Counted from the stretch's first letter, positions 52,280 through 61,856 are shown. The stretch is 64,000 nt of DNA from JBCBSP01 sp039819095 (GCA_039819095.1 JBCBSP010000009.1:1-64000), one strand, 5' to 3'. Translations and numbers: made by a program. The notes: generated by a model from the letters alone, not told the origin.

Positions 52280-52894
52280 TTACGGCTGCGCAGGCTGCTG
52301 AGGAGCCCGCACGCGATTGACCGGGGTCGTGGTCAGGCGCTGATTCATGCGCTCGATCACGGTGTTGCTGATATCGACGCGCTCGGAAACGAACACCGCC
52401 TGGCTGCGGTCGAGCAACACATCGGCCCCGCGTTCGTTGACGATTTCCTGCAGCACGTTCTGAAGAATGACGAGCACCGGCTGCATGGCCTGACGTTCGG
52501 TGGCCACCAGCTCCTGCGTCCGCAGACGGCGGATCTGTTCAAAGTTGGCGGCCTGTTGCTGCAGGGTCTGCACACGCTGGATCAGGTCAGGGCGCTGCTG
52601 GATCGCTTCTTCGCTGAGCACGGAGACTTCGGCGTTGAGGCGTTCATTTTCCTGTTCGATTGGCGCGCCCAGCGCCTCAAGCTCAGACTGGATTTCCGCC
52701 CCGATCACTTCCAGGCGCGATGCAATGTGCTGGCCGACAGCGCTTTCGCGAAGAATGCGCTCTTCATTCATCACCAGAACCGATTGAGCGGCGCTTGCGC
52801 CGGAGACACCGAGAGCGATGACCAGGCCAAACAGAAACGTCCCACCCAGGGCGCGAAGTCGACCGAGAGCGGTGGAGAAGCGGTGCAGAAGCAT
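52280..52894 (-). CDS. skp: OmpH/Skp family periplasmic chaperone
   Basis: Skp holds unfolded outer membrane proteins in the periplasm before BamA inserts them. The 204-residue precursor has a signal segment (about 10-37) ending SGASAAQS, then VLVMNEERILRESAVGQHIA and a long, charged, Gln/Glu-rich coiled coil (about 55-150) with LQQQAANFEQIRRLRTQEL. It begins three bases after the bamA stop, so the two are surely cotranscribed. The last residues (VNRVRAPQQPAQP) form a Pro/Gln tail. Confidence 0.9.
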   Translation of the reverse strand: MLLHRFSTALGRLRALGGTFLFGLVIALGVSGASAAQSVLVMNEERILRESAVGQHIASRLEVIGAEIQSELEALGAPIEQENERLNAEVSVLSEEAIQQRPDLIQRVQTLQQQAANFEQIRRLRTQELVATERQAMQPVLVILQNVLQEIVNERGADVLLDRSQAVFVSERVDISNTVIERMNQRLTTTPVNRVRAPQQPAQP

Positions 52895-52897
52895 GAT

Positions 52898-55318
52898 TTA
52901 GAACCCTGTTCTTGTGCTGAAGCGGAAGAATTCGGCGCGGTCGTAATCTTCCTTCACGAACGCCTCCGCGAAATCGAAACGGACAGGCCCGAAGGGCGAG
53001 TCCCAGAAAATGCTAAGACCAGCCGACACGCGCGGACGAAGCTCGTCCACGGTGAAGATGGCGTTAGCCGAACCGTCATCGGCGATCTGGTCACCGTCAT
53101 TGAGCAGGCCCATCGTGCCAAACTCGGTGAAGAGGCTGCCCCGGATCCCGTACTGCTCGGGCAGGCCGAGCGGGAAGCCGAGTTCCAGGGCGCCGATGGC
53201 GTAGAAATTGCCGCCCAGCGCATCGCCGGAGAACACTTCCACGTCATCACCGCCCTGACGGCGCACGACACGCGGGCCGATGCCCGCCGTCTCAAAGCCC
53301 CGGAACGAGTTCCCGCCCTTGAAGAAGCGGTCGTTGATCCGAGGCTCGTCACCGCCCCAGGAGAACAGATAACCAGACTCGCCAGTCAGGCTGAGCACCA
53401 GATCATCGCGGAAGACGTTTCGGTAGATTCCGCCACGAACCTCTGAGCGCACATAGCGAACATCACCGCCGAATCCGGCGAAATCCTGGTTGAAACTAAG
53501 GCGGAAACCGCGCGAAGGCTCGCGCGGGTCGTCCACCCGGTCCCAACTCAGCGAATAGCTCACCACCGAGGTGACGCGCGAACCAGCGGCGCGCTCAATG
53601 GATTCCGAGACGCCCAGGAAGGTGTTAACCTCGTCGGTCCTCAGCGTGTAGCTCACACCTGCCGACACCGCACGGGTCAGCGGGAAGCCGGCGCGCAGGG
53701 TGAAACCTGTCGATTGCGTCTCGAACGACGCCTCATCGGAAAAGTCCGTACGCACCTGGAACAGATCGAACCCGCCGGCGAGGTTTCGGTCAAGGAAGCG
53801 CGGTTCGGTAAAACGGATATCAATCTGCTGACGGCGCGAACTGGCCGAAACGCGCAGGCGCAGGAACTGGCCCCGACCGCGTAGATTACGTTCCGACACC
53901 GAGAAATCGACAAGGAAGGCGTCTGTGGATGAGAAGCCGGCGCCGAATGCGAGCTCACCGGTGGGCTGCTCGGTTACCGCAACGCGAATCTGGGCCCTGT
54001 CGATAGACGAGCCCTGGAAGGGTTCCACCTCCACCTGTTCAAAGAAGCCCAGCCGGCGAACGCGCGCCTGTGAAATATTCAAGAGCGCCTGATTGAAGGC
54101 GTCGCCTTCGACAATATCCAGCTCGCGACGGATCACCCTGTCGAGCGTACGCGTATTACCGACGATATCGATGCGCTCGATATACACGCGCGGCGTCTCC
54201 GCAATCACATATTCGATATCGACCGTCTGGGTTTCGCGATTGACGGACACGCGCGGGCGCACGTCCACGAACGCATAACCGGAAGCGCCGGCCGCGAAGG
54301 TCAGCGCATCCGTGGATTCCTCAATCAGGCTGCCGACATAAAGCGCGCCGGGCCGGGTCGGCACGACTGATTCGAGATACTCTTCGCTGAGATCGGGGAT
54401 GTCCGTGGTAACTTCGATCTCGCCAAAATTATAGCGCTCGCCTTCATCCATGGTGAAGGTGATGAAGAAGGCGTCCTGATCCGGCGTCAGCTCGGCGATG
54501 GCGGAGATCACGCGGAAGTCGGCGAAGCCGCGATCAGCGTAGTAGAGCCGCAGCTGCTCGCGATCGAACTCCAGCCGGTCGGGGTCATAATTGTCGTTGG
54601 AGCTGAAGAAACGCCACCAGCGCGCTTCACGGGTGACGATCTCGCTCATCAGCCGGCTGTCGGTGAAAGTGCGGTTGCCGACAAAATTGATGCGTCGGAC
54701 CCCGGTGACCGGGCCTTCGGAAATCTCGAACACCAGATCGATGCGGTTCTGGGGCAGCTCCACGATTTTCGGCTCGACCTGAGCGGCGAAGCGACCGGAG
54801 CGACGGTAGACTTCCAGAATGCGCTGAACATCGGATTGAACGCGCGACCGGGTGAAGATGGCCCGCGGCTGAACCTCGATCTCATCGGTGATCTTGTCGT
54901 CCGCGATCGCGCGATTGCCTTCCAGGATAACGCGGTTGATGATCGGGTTTTCTTCGACCATGAGGGCCAGCGTCGGGCCGTCGATGGCGATGCGCACATC
55001 GGAAAACAGGCCCGTTCCGAACAGGGTCTGGATCGATAGGTTGAGCAGGCGCGGGTCTGGCAAATCGCCCGGCTGGATCAGCATGTAGGACAGGATGGTA
55101 TCCGCTTCGACACGCTGATTGCCTTCCACCAGGATCTGCAAAATCGGCTGCTGGGGCTCTGACTGGGCCACCTGGCCTTGTGCGATCGCCTCTGAGGCTT
55201 GCTGCAAGGAAGCGGCCGCCTCGCCGTCCTGCGCATGGGCCAGGCCAGACAGCCCCAGAAGCCCGATGCTCAGGCCCAAGGCTGCGATCCAGTTCAACAG
55301 GCGCGCCATCTCGCTCAT
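52898..55318 (-). CDS. bamA: Outer membrane assembly protein BamA
   Basis: BamA inserts beta-barrel proteins in the outer membrane. The 806-residue precursor has a signal peptide (about 1-29, ending AHAQ), a Gln/Ala-rich linker (30-55), five POTRA domains (about 58-455; ILVEGNQRVEADTILSYMLI opens the first), and the C-terminal 16-strand barrel. The barrel includes NSFRGFETAGIGPR, which holds the conserved RGF motif, and ends with FRFSTRTGF, a barrel end with terminal Phe. GAGG is too close to this ATG, so the ATG three codons in (55309) may be the real start. It follows rseP. Confidence 0.97.
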   Translation of the reverse strand: MSEMARLLNWIAALGLSIGLLGLSGLAHAQDGEAAASLQQASEAIAQGQVAQSEPQQPILQILVEGNQRVEADTILSYMLIQPGDLPDPRLLNLSIQTLFGTGLFSDVRIAIDGPTLALMVEENPIINRVILEGNRAIADDKITDEIEVQPRAIFTRSRVQSDVQRILEVYRRSGRFAAQVEPKIVELPQNRIDLVFEISEGPVTGVRRINFVGNRTFTDSRLMSEIVTREARWWRFFSSNDNYDPDRLEFDREQLRLYYADRGFADFRVISAIAELTPDQDAFFITFTMDEGERYNFGEIEVTTDIPDLSEEYLESVVPTRPGALYVGSLIEESTDALTFAAGASGYAFVDVRPRVSVNRETQTVDIEYVIAETPRVYIERIDIVGNTRTLDRVIRRELDIVEGDAFNQALLNISQARVRRLGFFEQVEVEPFQGSSIDRAQIRVAVTEQPTGELAFGAGFSSTDAFLVDFSVSERNLRGRGQFLRLRVSASSRRQQIDIRFTEPRFLDRNLAGGFDLFQVRTDFSDEASFETQSTGFTLRAGFPLTRAVSAGVSYTLRTDEVNTFLGVSESIERAAGSRVTSVVSYSLSWDRVDDPREPSRGFRLSFNQDFAGFGGDVRYVRSEVRGGIYRNVFRDDLVLSLTGESGYLFSWGGDEPRINDRFFKGGNSFRGFETAGIGPRVVRRQGGDDVEVFSGDALGGNFYAIGALELGFPLGLPEQYGIRGSLFTEFGTMGLLNDGDQIADDGSANAIFTVDELRPRVSAGLSIFWDSPFGPVRFDFAEAFVKEDYDRAEFFRFSTRTGF

Positions 55319-55342
55319 CCCCTCAGGCTGCGATGCGGGCGC

Positions 55343-56554
55343 TCAAGAGAAGAGCCCACGCAGATATCCGATATCATTCCAGGTCGCTACAAGCATCATG
55401 CCCAGAACCAGTGCAAGTCCGATCCTGAATCCAAACGCCTTGAGAGCTTCGCTGGGTGGCCGCTGCGCCACGGCCTCGTAGGCGTAATACACAAGGTGAC
55501 CGCCGTCGAGAACCGGGATCGGCAGGAGGTTCATGATTCCCATCGCCACTGAAAGCAGTCCGGACAGCAAAAGCAGCCCCACCAAAAGGCTGATCAGACG
55601 GGCGCCCAGCTGCGGCGCGGCGGTCGGCATTTCAGCCGAAGCCGGGCCTGCGCCGACGGCGTTATTGGCAATCTGGCCGGCGGTGGTGGCGATGCCGAGC
55701 GGCCCGTTGACATGTTCAAATGAGGCCCGCCCGGTAACCAGGCGCGCCAGATAATCCAGGATCGTCGTCGTCAGCTCATAGGTGCGCTGCACGCCATAGA
55801 CCGGCGCCTGCCAGAACGCGTATCGCTCGCGCGTGATCTGAGCGTCGGACGCCAGCTGCACGCCGAGAAAGCCCATTGCGCGCTCACCGCCCAGACCATC
55901 GGCGCGCATCTCCCGGCGCGGGGTTGCGGAGAGCATGACACTACGCCCGTCGCGCATAACTTCAATCTGGGTGGACCGGTCGGCGCGCATGAAAACCGCT
56001 TCGGTCAGGTCTGTGAAGGACCGAACTGGCGCGCCGTCGATGGAGATCACCGTGTCGCCAGGTTCGAACCCGGCCGACGCCGCGGCTGACCCTTCCACCA
56101 CCGCGCCGATGCGCGGCTCGATGACCACCTCGCCGCGCGCCATGCCCAGGACTGAGAACACCGCGATCGCAAGGATGAAATTCGCAAGCGGTCCGGCCGC
56201 GACGATCACGGCGCGCTGCCAGATGGGTTTGAAGTGAAAAACCGTCTCGGCCTCAGGACCGGCCTCGGCGCGCAGGCGCTTCAGAGTTTCAAAGTCGGGA
56301 GCGCTGGCGGCGTTCTCATCACCGCGAAAGCGCACATAGCCCCCCAGCGGCAGACCTGCGATCCGCCATACCGTTCCCCGCCGGTCGCGCCACGCAGTCA
56401 GGGTGGGACCGAAACCGATGGAGAAAGTCTCCGCATGAACGCCGAACATGCGCCCTGCCCAATAGTGGCCCAGCTCGTGGATGACGACCACGAAGCTGAT
56501 GACCACGACAAAGGAAAACAGGCTGAGCGCGCCAGCGCCTAAGACATCAAACAT
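55343..56554 (-). CDS. rseP: Site-2 metalloprotease RseP
   Basis: RseP cuts membrane proteins within the bilayer, such as anti-sigma factors and leftover signal peptides. The 403-residue protein has HELGH at 26-30 in the first membrane segment, a PDZ domain (about 130-215; GSAAASAGFEPGDTVISIDG) and the second metal-binding motif LPIPVLDGGHLVYY near residue 350 in a membrane segment. The single PDZ domain, rather than the two of E. coli, is usual for this group. It lies between dxr and bamA, as in most proteobacteria. Confidence 0.95.
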   Translation of the reverse strand: MFDVLGAGALSLFSFVVVISFVVVIHELGHYWAGRMFGVHAETFSIGFGPTLTAWRDRRGTVWRIAGLPLGGYVRFRGDENAASAPDFETLKRLRAEAGPEAETVFHFKPIWQRAVIVAAGPLANFILAIAVFSVLGMARGEVVIEPRIGAVVEGSAAASAGFEPGDTVISIDGAPVRSFTDLTEAVFMRADRSTQIEVMRDGRSVMLSATPRREMRADGLGGERAMGFLGVQLASDAQITRERYAFWQAPVYGVQRTYELTTTILDYLARLVTGRASFEHVNGPLGIATTAGQIANNAVGAGPASAEMPTAAPQLGARLISLLVGLLLLSGLLSVAMGIMNLLPIPVLDGGHLVYYAYEAVAQRPPSEALKAFGFRIGLALVLGMMLVATWNDIGYLRGLFS

Positions 56555-56589
56555 TCCAACTCCGCAGGCATGAAGCCCATCGCGACCGA

Positions 56590-57771
56590 TCAGGCCGCAC
56601 GCGCCGCCAGACTCTCTCGTGCAAAGCTTCGGCCAGCCCGGTCCGCTTCCAGCACGTCGTCGAGGCTGGATGGCGCGCTCGCGCTGAACCCGGCCTGAAC
56701 CCCACGCTCCAAAGCGTCTGTAACCACGCCGGTGATGTCAAGGAAGCCGTTCTGTCCGGCCAGGAAAGCCTCGACGGCGACTTCGTTGGCCGCATTGAGG
56801 ATGGCCGGCGCCGCGCCGCCAAGATTGAACGCTTCGCGCGCCAGATCGATGGCGGGAAAGCGGATCGGATCAACCGGGTGGAAGCTCAACGCGCCGCTGC
56901 GCGCCAGGTCGAGACGCTCGACCGGGGTTTCCATTCGGTCCGGCCAGGCCAGCGCATGCGCGATCGGGGTGCGCATGTCCGGTTCGCCCAGCTGCGCCAG
57001 CAGCCCGCCATCGCAATACTCCACCAGGCCGTGGACGATGGATTCAGGATGCACCAGCACATCGACCTCGCTCGCCGGAAGGCCGAACAGATGACAGGCC
57101 TCGATGATCTCCAGGCCCTTATTCATCATGGTCGCGGAATCGATGGAGATTTTCGCGCCCATCGACCAGGTCGGATGGCGCAGCGCATCTTCACGCGTCG
57201 CGCTCGCCATGCGCTCCAGCGACGTCTCGCGGAACGGGCCGCCGGACGCGGTCAGGATGATCCGGCGGATCGCGCTGCGCTGAGCGGGATCGAACGCCTG
57301 AAAGATCGCATTGTGCTCAGAGTCCACTGGTAGCAGCGTCGCCTGGCAGTCCGCCGCCTCGCGCATGAACCACTCCCCGGCGCATACGAGAGCCTCCTTG
57401 TTGGCGAAGGCGAGCGCGCGACCGGTTTTCAGCGCCGCCAGTGTCGGCTCCAGCCCGACTGCGCCGACGATGGCCGCCATCGTCCAGTCCGCCTCGCGCT
57501 CTGCAGCTTCAACGATGGCGGCCGGGCCGGCGCCGCTCTGAATCGGCGCATCGCCGAGTGCGTCATCGAGCGCAGCGGCGCTCTTGGGGTCCGCCACCGC
57601 AACAAAGTCCGGCCTGAACCGCCGCGCCAGAGCGACCAGATCCTCCACATTCGTATTCGCCGTCAGCGCGGTGACCTTGAAGGCGCCGACAGGGGCGCGA
57701 GCGATCAGGTCCAGCGTGGCCTGGCCGACAGAGCCGGTCGCGCCCAGAATGGAGACTTTGCGAGGCGTCAT
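56590..57771 (-). CDS. dxr: 1-deoxy-D-xylulose 5-phosphate reductoisomerase
   Basis: Dxr is the committed step of the MEP isoprenoid pathway. The 393-residue protein has the NADPH site VSILGATGSVGQATLDLI (about 7-23), the metal-binding LLPVDSEHNAIFQA, the substrate loop HPTWSMGAKISIDSATMMNKGLE and ACHLFGLPASEVDVLVHPES. The start at 57771 overlaps the cdsA stop by four bases (ATGA); a longer frame upstream runs into cdsA and is not real. rseP starts 35 bases further on. Confidence 0.97.
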   Translation of the reverse strand: MTPRKVSILGATGSVGQATLDLIARAPVGAFKVTALTANTNVEDLVALARRFRPDFVAVADPKSAAALDDALGDAPIQSGAGPAAIVEAAEREADWTMAAIVGAVGLEPTLAALKTGRALAFANKEALVCAGEWFMREAADCQATLLPVDSEHNAIFQAFDPAQRSAIRRIILTASGGPFRETSLERMASATREDALRHPTWSMGAKISIDSATMMNKGLEIIEACHLFGLPASEVDVLVHPESIVHGLVEYCDGGLLAQLGEPDMRTPIAHALAWPDRMETPVERLDLARSGALSFHPVDPIRFPAIDLAREAFNLGGAAPAILNAANEVAVEAFLAGQNGFLDITGVVTDALERGVQAGFSASAPSSLDDVLEADRAGRSFARESLAARAA

Positions 57772-58625
57772 GAACCCGCTCCCGGCCAGCCGGCAGGCGC
57801 AAAGGCCGCCATCACTCCGGCGACCAGCACGGCCAGCATCAGCGCATCGACCCGGTCCAGCACCCCGCCATGACCGGGAATAAGCGTTCCGGCGTCCTTC
57901 ACGCCAAAGCGCCGCTTGGCCAGCGACATGACGAGATCGCCACCGACAGCGGCAAGCGCGGTCGGGGCGGCGGCCAGAAGCGCGTAGTGCGGGTCCGCGC
58001 CGATCAGCTCCGCAGTCAGCCAGCCGGCGCCAATTCCGCCCGCGAGCCCCGCGATCAGCCCCGACCAGGTCTTGTTCGGACTGGCGGAGGGAAGAAGCTT
58101 CGGTCCGCCAACCCAGGTTCCTACCAGATAAGCCGCCGTATCGGCCGCCCACACGACAGCCAGGAGGAAGAGCACCGCATCAAGCCCGCCTGCCTCAGCA
58201 TTACGCAGGGCGACAAGCGCCGCCGCGGCGCCGGAGATATAGGCCGCGCCGACAAACGCCTCCCACGCCCCGCCTCTGGGGCGGCGGTCCAGCGCCGCGC
58301 AGACCGCTCCACCAACGATCCAGACCAGCGTCCACAGCGATGAGGTCAGTCCTTCGCCCTGCCAGGCCAGCAAGGCCGCGCCCACCGCCGTCGCCGTAGC
58401 GATCGCGAACGCGCGCGGCGGGGCCGCCTTGTCGGACATGCGCACCCATTCCCATCCCATGGCCGCCGCGAACGCGGCGACGAAGATGGCGAAGGGCTGC
58501 TCGCCATACCAGACCAGAACCAGGGCGAACGGCGCCAGCAGGAGTGCGGACAGGACCCGTTTGATAAAGACCGGATCGCGGGGCTTCGCCCGGCGCACAG
58601 CATCCGGTGCGGACGCCTCATCCAT
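57768..58625 (-). CDS. cdsA: Phosphatidate cytidylyltransferase
   Basis: CdsA makes CDP-diacylglycerol for all phospholipids at the inner membrane. The 285-residue protein has about seven or eight hydrophobic segments and the C-terminal CDP-DAG synthase signature: SASPNKTWSGLIAG followed by RRFGVKDAGTLIPGHGGVLD with the key Lys-Asp. Its start at 58625 overlaps the uppS stop by eight bases, and its stop overlaps the dxr start, so uppS, cdsA and dxr are translationally linked. Confidence 0.95.
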   Translation of the reverse strand: MDEASAPDAVRRAKPRDPVFIKRVLSALLLAPFALVLVWYGEQPFAIFVAAFAAAMGWEWVRMSDKAAPPRAFAIATATAVGAALLAWQGEGLTSSLWTLVWIVGGAVCAALDRRPRGGAWEAFVGAAYISGAAAALVALRNAEAGGLDAVLFLLAVVWAADTAAYLVGTWVGGPKLLPSASPNKTWSGLIAGLAGGIGAGWLTAELIGADPHYALLAAAPTALAAVGGDLVMSLAKRRFGVKDAGTLIPGHGGVLDRVDALMLAVLVAGVMAAFAPAGWPGAGS

Positions 58626-59382
58626 CGGTGAGCCCGCCATAGCGCCGCTCGCGCGCGCCATATTCCTCAAGCGCCGCCTCGAACCATGATCGGTCAAAAT
58701 CCGGCCAGAGCACGTCCAGAAACACGAATTCCGCATAAGCGGCCTGCCAGAGCAGGAAGTTGGAGATGCGATGCTCTCCGCTGGTTCGCACCAGAAGATC
58801 CGGGTCGGGCGCGCCATCGGTATCCAGAAGGGCCGCGAAGCCGGCCTCATCCAGCTCAGCCGGGTCCAACGCGCCATCGCGCGCCGCGCCTGCCGCCTTG
58901 CGCGCGGCGCGAACCAGCTCATCGCGGGCGCCATAGTTGAAAGCGATGGTCAGATGAAAGCGGGTATTGGCTTTCGTGCGCCGCTCGGCGCGATCAATGA
59001 TGGCCAGGATATCGCTGTTCAGCCCCTCGCGCGCGCCAATGACGTTGATCCGGACACCCTCACGCGCAAGCTTTTCCAGATCGGCGTCCACAAAGCGGCG
59101 CAATAGATCAAACAGCGCATCAATCTCTTCGACCGGGCGGCGCCAGTTCTCGGTGGAGAAACCGAACAGGGTCAGGCGTTCAACCCCCAACTCGCCAGCG
59201 GCCTTCACCGCGCGGCGGACCGCCTCCACGCCCTCACGATGCCCGAAGGCGCGCGGCCGACCCCGGCGCGCGGCCCAGCGCCCATTGCCATCCATGATGA
59301 TGGCGACATGGCGCGGCGAGCGCGGGCCCGATCCGCCGGAAGCGGCCGGCGCATCGGCGCGGCGTGGGTCTCCAGCGCTCAT
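58618..59382 (-). CDS. uppS: Isoprenyl transferase (undecaprenyl diphosphate synthase)
   Basis: UppS adds isoprene units in cis to make the C55 carrier lipid for peptidoglycan and LPS. The 254-residue protein has HVAIIMDGNGRWAARRGRPR with the catalytic aspartate, FGHREGVEAV, LTLFGFSTENWRRP, IAFNYGARDELVRA and the C-terminal DPDLLVRTSGEHRISNFLLWQ, WPDFDRSWFEAAL. The start follows GGAGG with a rather long spacing of ten bases. frr lies 51 bases upstream. Confidence 0.96.
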   Translation of the reverse strand: MSAGDPRRADAPAASGGSGPRSPRHVAIIMDGNGRWAARRGRPRAFGHREGVEAVRRAVKAAGELGVERLTLFGFSTENWRRPVEEIDALFDLLRRFVDADLEKLAREGVRINVIGAREGLNSDILAIIDRAERRTKANTRFHLTIAFNYGARDELVRAARKAAGAARDGALDPAELDEAGFAALLDTDGAPDPDLLVRTSGEHRISNFLLWQAAYAEFVFLDVLWPDFDRSWFEAALEEYGARERRYGGLTDG

Positions 59383-59433
59383 CGAGGAACGGCCTCCCGG
59401 CCCGTCATTGCATGGTCGCAGCGAAAGGCGCCT

Positions 59434-60000
59434 CTAGACCTGCATGATTTCTTCTTGCTTGGTCTTCAATAGCGCATCGATGGTCTCGATCTGATCATCG
59501 GTGGCCTGCTGCACCAGGCCGGACAGGCGCTTATGCTCATCCTCGCTGATATCGCCGCCCTTTTCCGCGCGTTTGAGCGCTTCCATGCCGTCGCGGCGCA
59601 CATTGCGCACCGCAACACGCGCCGATTCAGAATACTGGCCCGCCATCTTGGCGAGTTCGGCGCGACGCTCTTCGTTCAGCGGCGGGATCGGGATGCGCAG
59701 AAGTTGGCCTTCCACAACCGGGTTCAGACCCAGATTGGAGTTGCGAATCGCCTTGTCGACCGCCTGCACCATCGTCTTGTCCCAGACCTGAACCGACAGC
59801 ATGCGCGCTTCGGGGGTTGAGACGGTGCCAACCTGGTTGATCGGGGTCGGCGTGCCATAGGCGTCAATCTTGATCGGATCGAGCAGCGAGGCGCTGGCGC
59901 GTCCGGTGCGCAGCCCGCCAAACTCTTTCTTGAGCGCCTCCATCGCGCCTTCCATGCGGCGCTTGATGTCATTGAGGTCGAAATCGCCTGCAGTTGTCAT
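59434..60000 (-). CDS. frr: Ribosome recycling factor
   Basis: Frr splits ribosomes after termination together with EF-G. The 188-residue length and blocks fit well: DIKRRMEGAMEALKKEFGGL, RTGRASASLLDPIKIDAYG, NSNLGLNPVVEGQLLRIPIP, RRAELAKMAGQYSESARVAV and VRNVRRDGMEALKRAEKGG. AAGGAGG is the ribosome site. It follows pyrH by 24 bases. Confidence 0.98.
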   Translation of the reverse strand: MTTAGDFDLNDIKRRMEGAMEALKKEFGGLRTGRASASLLDPIKIDAYGTPTPINQVGTVSTPEARMLSVQVWDKTMVQAVDKAIRNSNLGLNPVVEGQLLRIPIPPLNEERRAELAKMAGQYSESARVAVRNVRRDGMEALKRAEKGGDISEDEHKRLSGLVQQATDDQIETIDALLKTKQEEIMQV

Positions 60001-60024
60001 GGCTTCCTCCTTGCCGTCGGCGGG

Positions 60025-60786
60025 TCAGGTTTCGCGCGGACGTCCGACCACCGTACTTACGCCGCGCCCTTCCAGGACGGCGGCCAGCGAGCCGGTGTGA
60101 TGAATGTTGAACACAACGATCGGGATCTGGTTGTCGCGCATCAAGGTGACCGCCGAAGCGTCCATCACCTTCAAGTCTCGCGCGAGAACGTCCAGATAAT
60201 CAAGCTGCTCATAGCGCTCCGCGTCCGGGTTGGCGCGTGGATCGTCGGAGTAGACGCCGTCGACCTGGGTCCCCTTGAACAGGGCGTCGCAGCCCATCTC
60301 CGCAGCACGAAGGGCCGCAGCCGTATCGGTGGTGAAGAAGGGATTGCCGGTGCCGGCGGCGAAAATCACCACCCGGCCCTTTTCCATATGGCGGATGGCC
60401 CGGCGGCGGATATAGGGCTCGCAGACCGTGGTCATGGGAATGGCCGACTGCACGCGGGTGGGAACGCCGACGCGTTCGAGCGCCGTCTGCATGCCCAGCG
60501 CGTTCATGACGGTGGCGAGCATCCCCATATAGTCCGCTGCAGCGCGCTCCATGCCCTTGGCGGCGGCCGACAGCCCGCGAAAGATATTGCCCCCGCCGAT
60601 CACCAGGCAGATCTCGTACCCGGCTGCGACAGCCTCGCCGACTTCGCTGGCGATGCGTTCCGCGGTCGGCAGGTCGATCCCATAGGCCTGATCGCCCATC
60701 AGCGCTTCACCGGACACCTTCAGCAGAATGCGCTTATAGGGTCCGGATGAGGCGGCCTTTACGGGGCTTTGCGAGATGTCAGACAC
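60025..60786 (-). CDS. pyrH: Uridylate kinase
   Basis: PyrH phosphorylates UMP to UDP. The 253-residue protein has the amino-acid-kinase features RILLKVSGEALMGD, VIGGGNIFRGLSAA, ALGMQTALERVGVPTRVQSA, FAAGTGNPFFTTDTAAALRA and DGVYSDDPRANPDA. The start is a GTG at 60786, chosen because it gives the usual short N-terminus and follows GAAGG; no ATG fits. The tsf terminator lies directly upstream, so pyrH probably has its own promoter or depends on read-through. Confidence 0.96.
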   Translation of the reverse strand: MSDISQSPVKAASSGPYKRILLKVSGEALMGDQAYGIDLPTAERIASEVGEAVAAGYEICLVIGGGNIFRGLSAAAKGMERAAADYMGMLATVMNALGMQTALERVGVPTRVQSAIPMTTVCEPYIRRRAIRHMEKGRVVIFAAGTGNPFFTTDTAAALRAAEMGCDALFKGTQVDGVYSDDPRANPDAERYEQLDYLDVLARDLKVMDASAVTLMRDNQIPIVVFNIHHTGSLAAVLEGRGVSTVVGRPRET

Positions 60787-60808
60787 GGATGAGGGCCTTC
60801 CCGAATAC

Positions 60809-60845
60809 AAAAAAGCCGCCGCCCCGGTTCGGGTGCGGCGGCTTT
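60809..60845 (-). terminator. Intrinsic terminator between tsf and pyrH
   Basis: On the minus strand AAAGCCGCCGC and GCGGCGGCTTT form an 11-pair stem, with a further inner CCC/GGG pairing, followed by TTTTTTG-type T residues. It starts nine bases after the tsf stop and ends 23 bases before the pyrH GTG. Confidence 0.9.
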
Positions 60846-60853
60846 CAGTCTTA

Positions 60854-61795
60854 TCAGGACTTGGCGACTGCGGCGACTTCCGCAGCGAAGTCCTCTTCCT
60901 TTTTCTCAACGCCTTCGCCGAGCACCATGCGAACAAAGCCGGTGCACTCGATAGGAGCGCCGATATCGGCCTCAGCCGCCTTCAACGCGGCTTCCACCGA
61001 CTTGTCCGGGTCGAGCACGAAAGCCTGCTTCAGCAGCACGACTTCTTCGTAGAACTTGCGCAGTCGGCCTTCGACCATCTTCTCAATGATGTTTTCCGGC
61101 TTGCCGGATGCGCGCGCCTGGTCGGCGAAGACTTCGCGTTCCTTGGCGATGACCGTCTGGTCGAGTTCGTCGACGTCGAGCGCCAGCGCCGGCGCCGGCG
61201 AGCCGGCGGCGACGTGCATGGCGACGCGGCGTCCGAGCTCGGAAAGCTTCGCCTGATCGCCTTCAGACTTCAGCGCGACCAGCACGCCGATCTTGCCCAT
61301 CCCATCCGTCGACGCGTTGTGCACATAGCTGGCGACAACGCCCGGCTGCACTGACAGCGTGACGCTGCGGCGCAGAGTCATGTTCTCACCGATCTTGGCG
61401 ATCAGGTTGGTGAGCATGTCCGCGACGCTTTCGCCCGAAGCGGTCCTCGCGGCGGACAGAGCATCCACATCACCAGCGTCGATGCCAAGCTTGGCGACTT
61501 CAGCCACAGCGGCCTGGAACAGCTCGTTGCGGGCCACGAAATCGGTTTCAGAGTTCACTTCAACCGCAGCAGCGGCCATGCCGGAGCCGCGCGCTTCGGC
61601 GGCGACCGCGACCAGCCCGTCAGCCGCGACGCGGCCGGCCTTCTTGGCGGCCTTCGACAGGCCTTTCTTGCGCAGCCAGTCGATGGCGGCTTCCATGTCG
61701 CCTTCGGCTTCGACGAGCGCCTTCTTGGCGTCCATCATGCCGGCGCCGGTTTTGTCTCGCAGCTCTTTAACGAGCGCAGCGGAAATCTGAGCCAT
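60854..61795 (-). CDS. tsf: Translation elongation factor Ts
   Basis: EF-Ts recharges EF-Tu with GTP. The 313-residue protein starts AQISAALVKELRDKTGAGMM with DAKKALVEAEGDMEAAIDWL, the family signature, then GLVAVAAEARGSGMAAAAVE, the EF-Tu contact block SETDFVARNELFQ, and a C-terminal IEGRLRKF-like VEGRLRKFYEEVVLL. It follows rpsB across a hairpin that may set the rpsB/tsf ratio. A terminator follows it. Confidence 0.98.
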   Translation of the reverse strand: MAQISAALVKELRDKTGAGMMDAKKALVEAEGDMEAAIDWLRKKGLSKAAKKAGRVAADGLVAVAAEARGSGMAAAAVEVNSETDFVARNELFQAAVAEVAKLGIDAGDVDALSAARTASGESVADMLTNLIAKIGENMTLRRSVTLSVQPGVVASYVHNASTDGMGKIGVLVALKSEGDQAKLSELGRRVAMHVAAGSPAPALALDVDELDQTVIAKEREVFADQARASGKPENIIEKMVEGRLRKFYEEVVLLKQAFVLDPDKSVEAALKAAEADIGAPIECTGFVRMVLGEGVEKKEEDFAAEVAAVAKS

Positions 61796-61818
61796 GGGGA
61801 GGTCTCCTGCAGATAATC

Positions 61819-61845
61819 GCCGCGCCTGAACGCGTCAGGCGCGGC
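61819..61845 (-). promoter_or_regulatory. Strong hairpin in the rpsB-tsf gap
   Basis: On the minus strand GCCGCGCCTGA and TCAGGCGCGGC pair perfectly (11 pairs) around a five-base loop, with no T-tract after it. It starts 12 bases after the rpsB stop. It could be a partial terminator or an RNA-processing and stability element that lowers tsf relative to rpsB. Confidence 0.6.
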
Positions 61846-61856
61846 CTTGTACGGCT

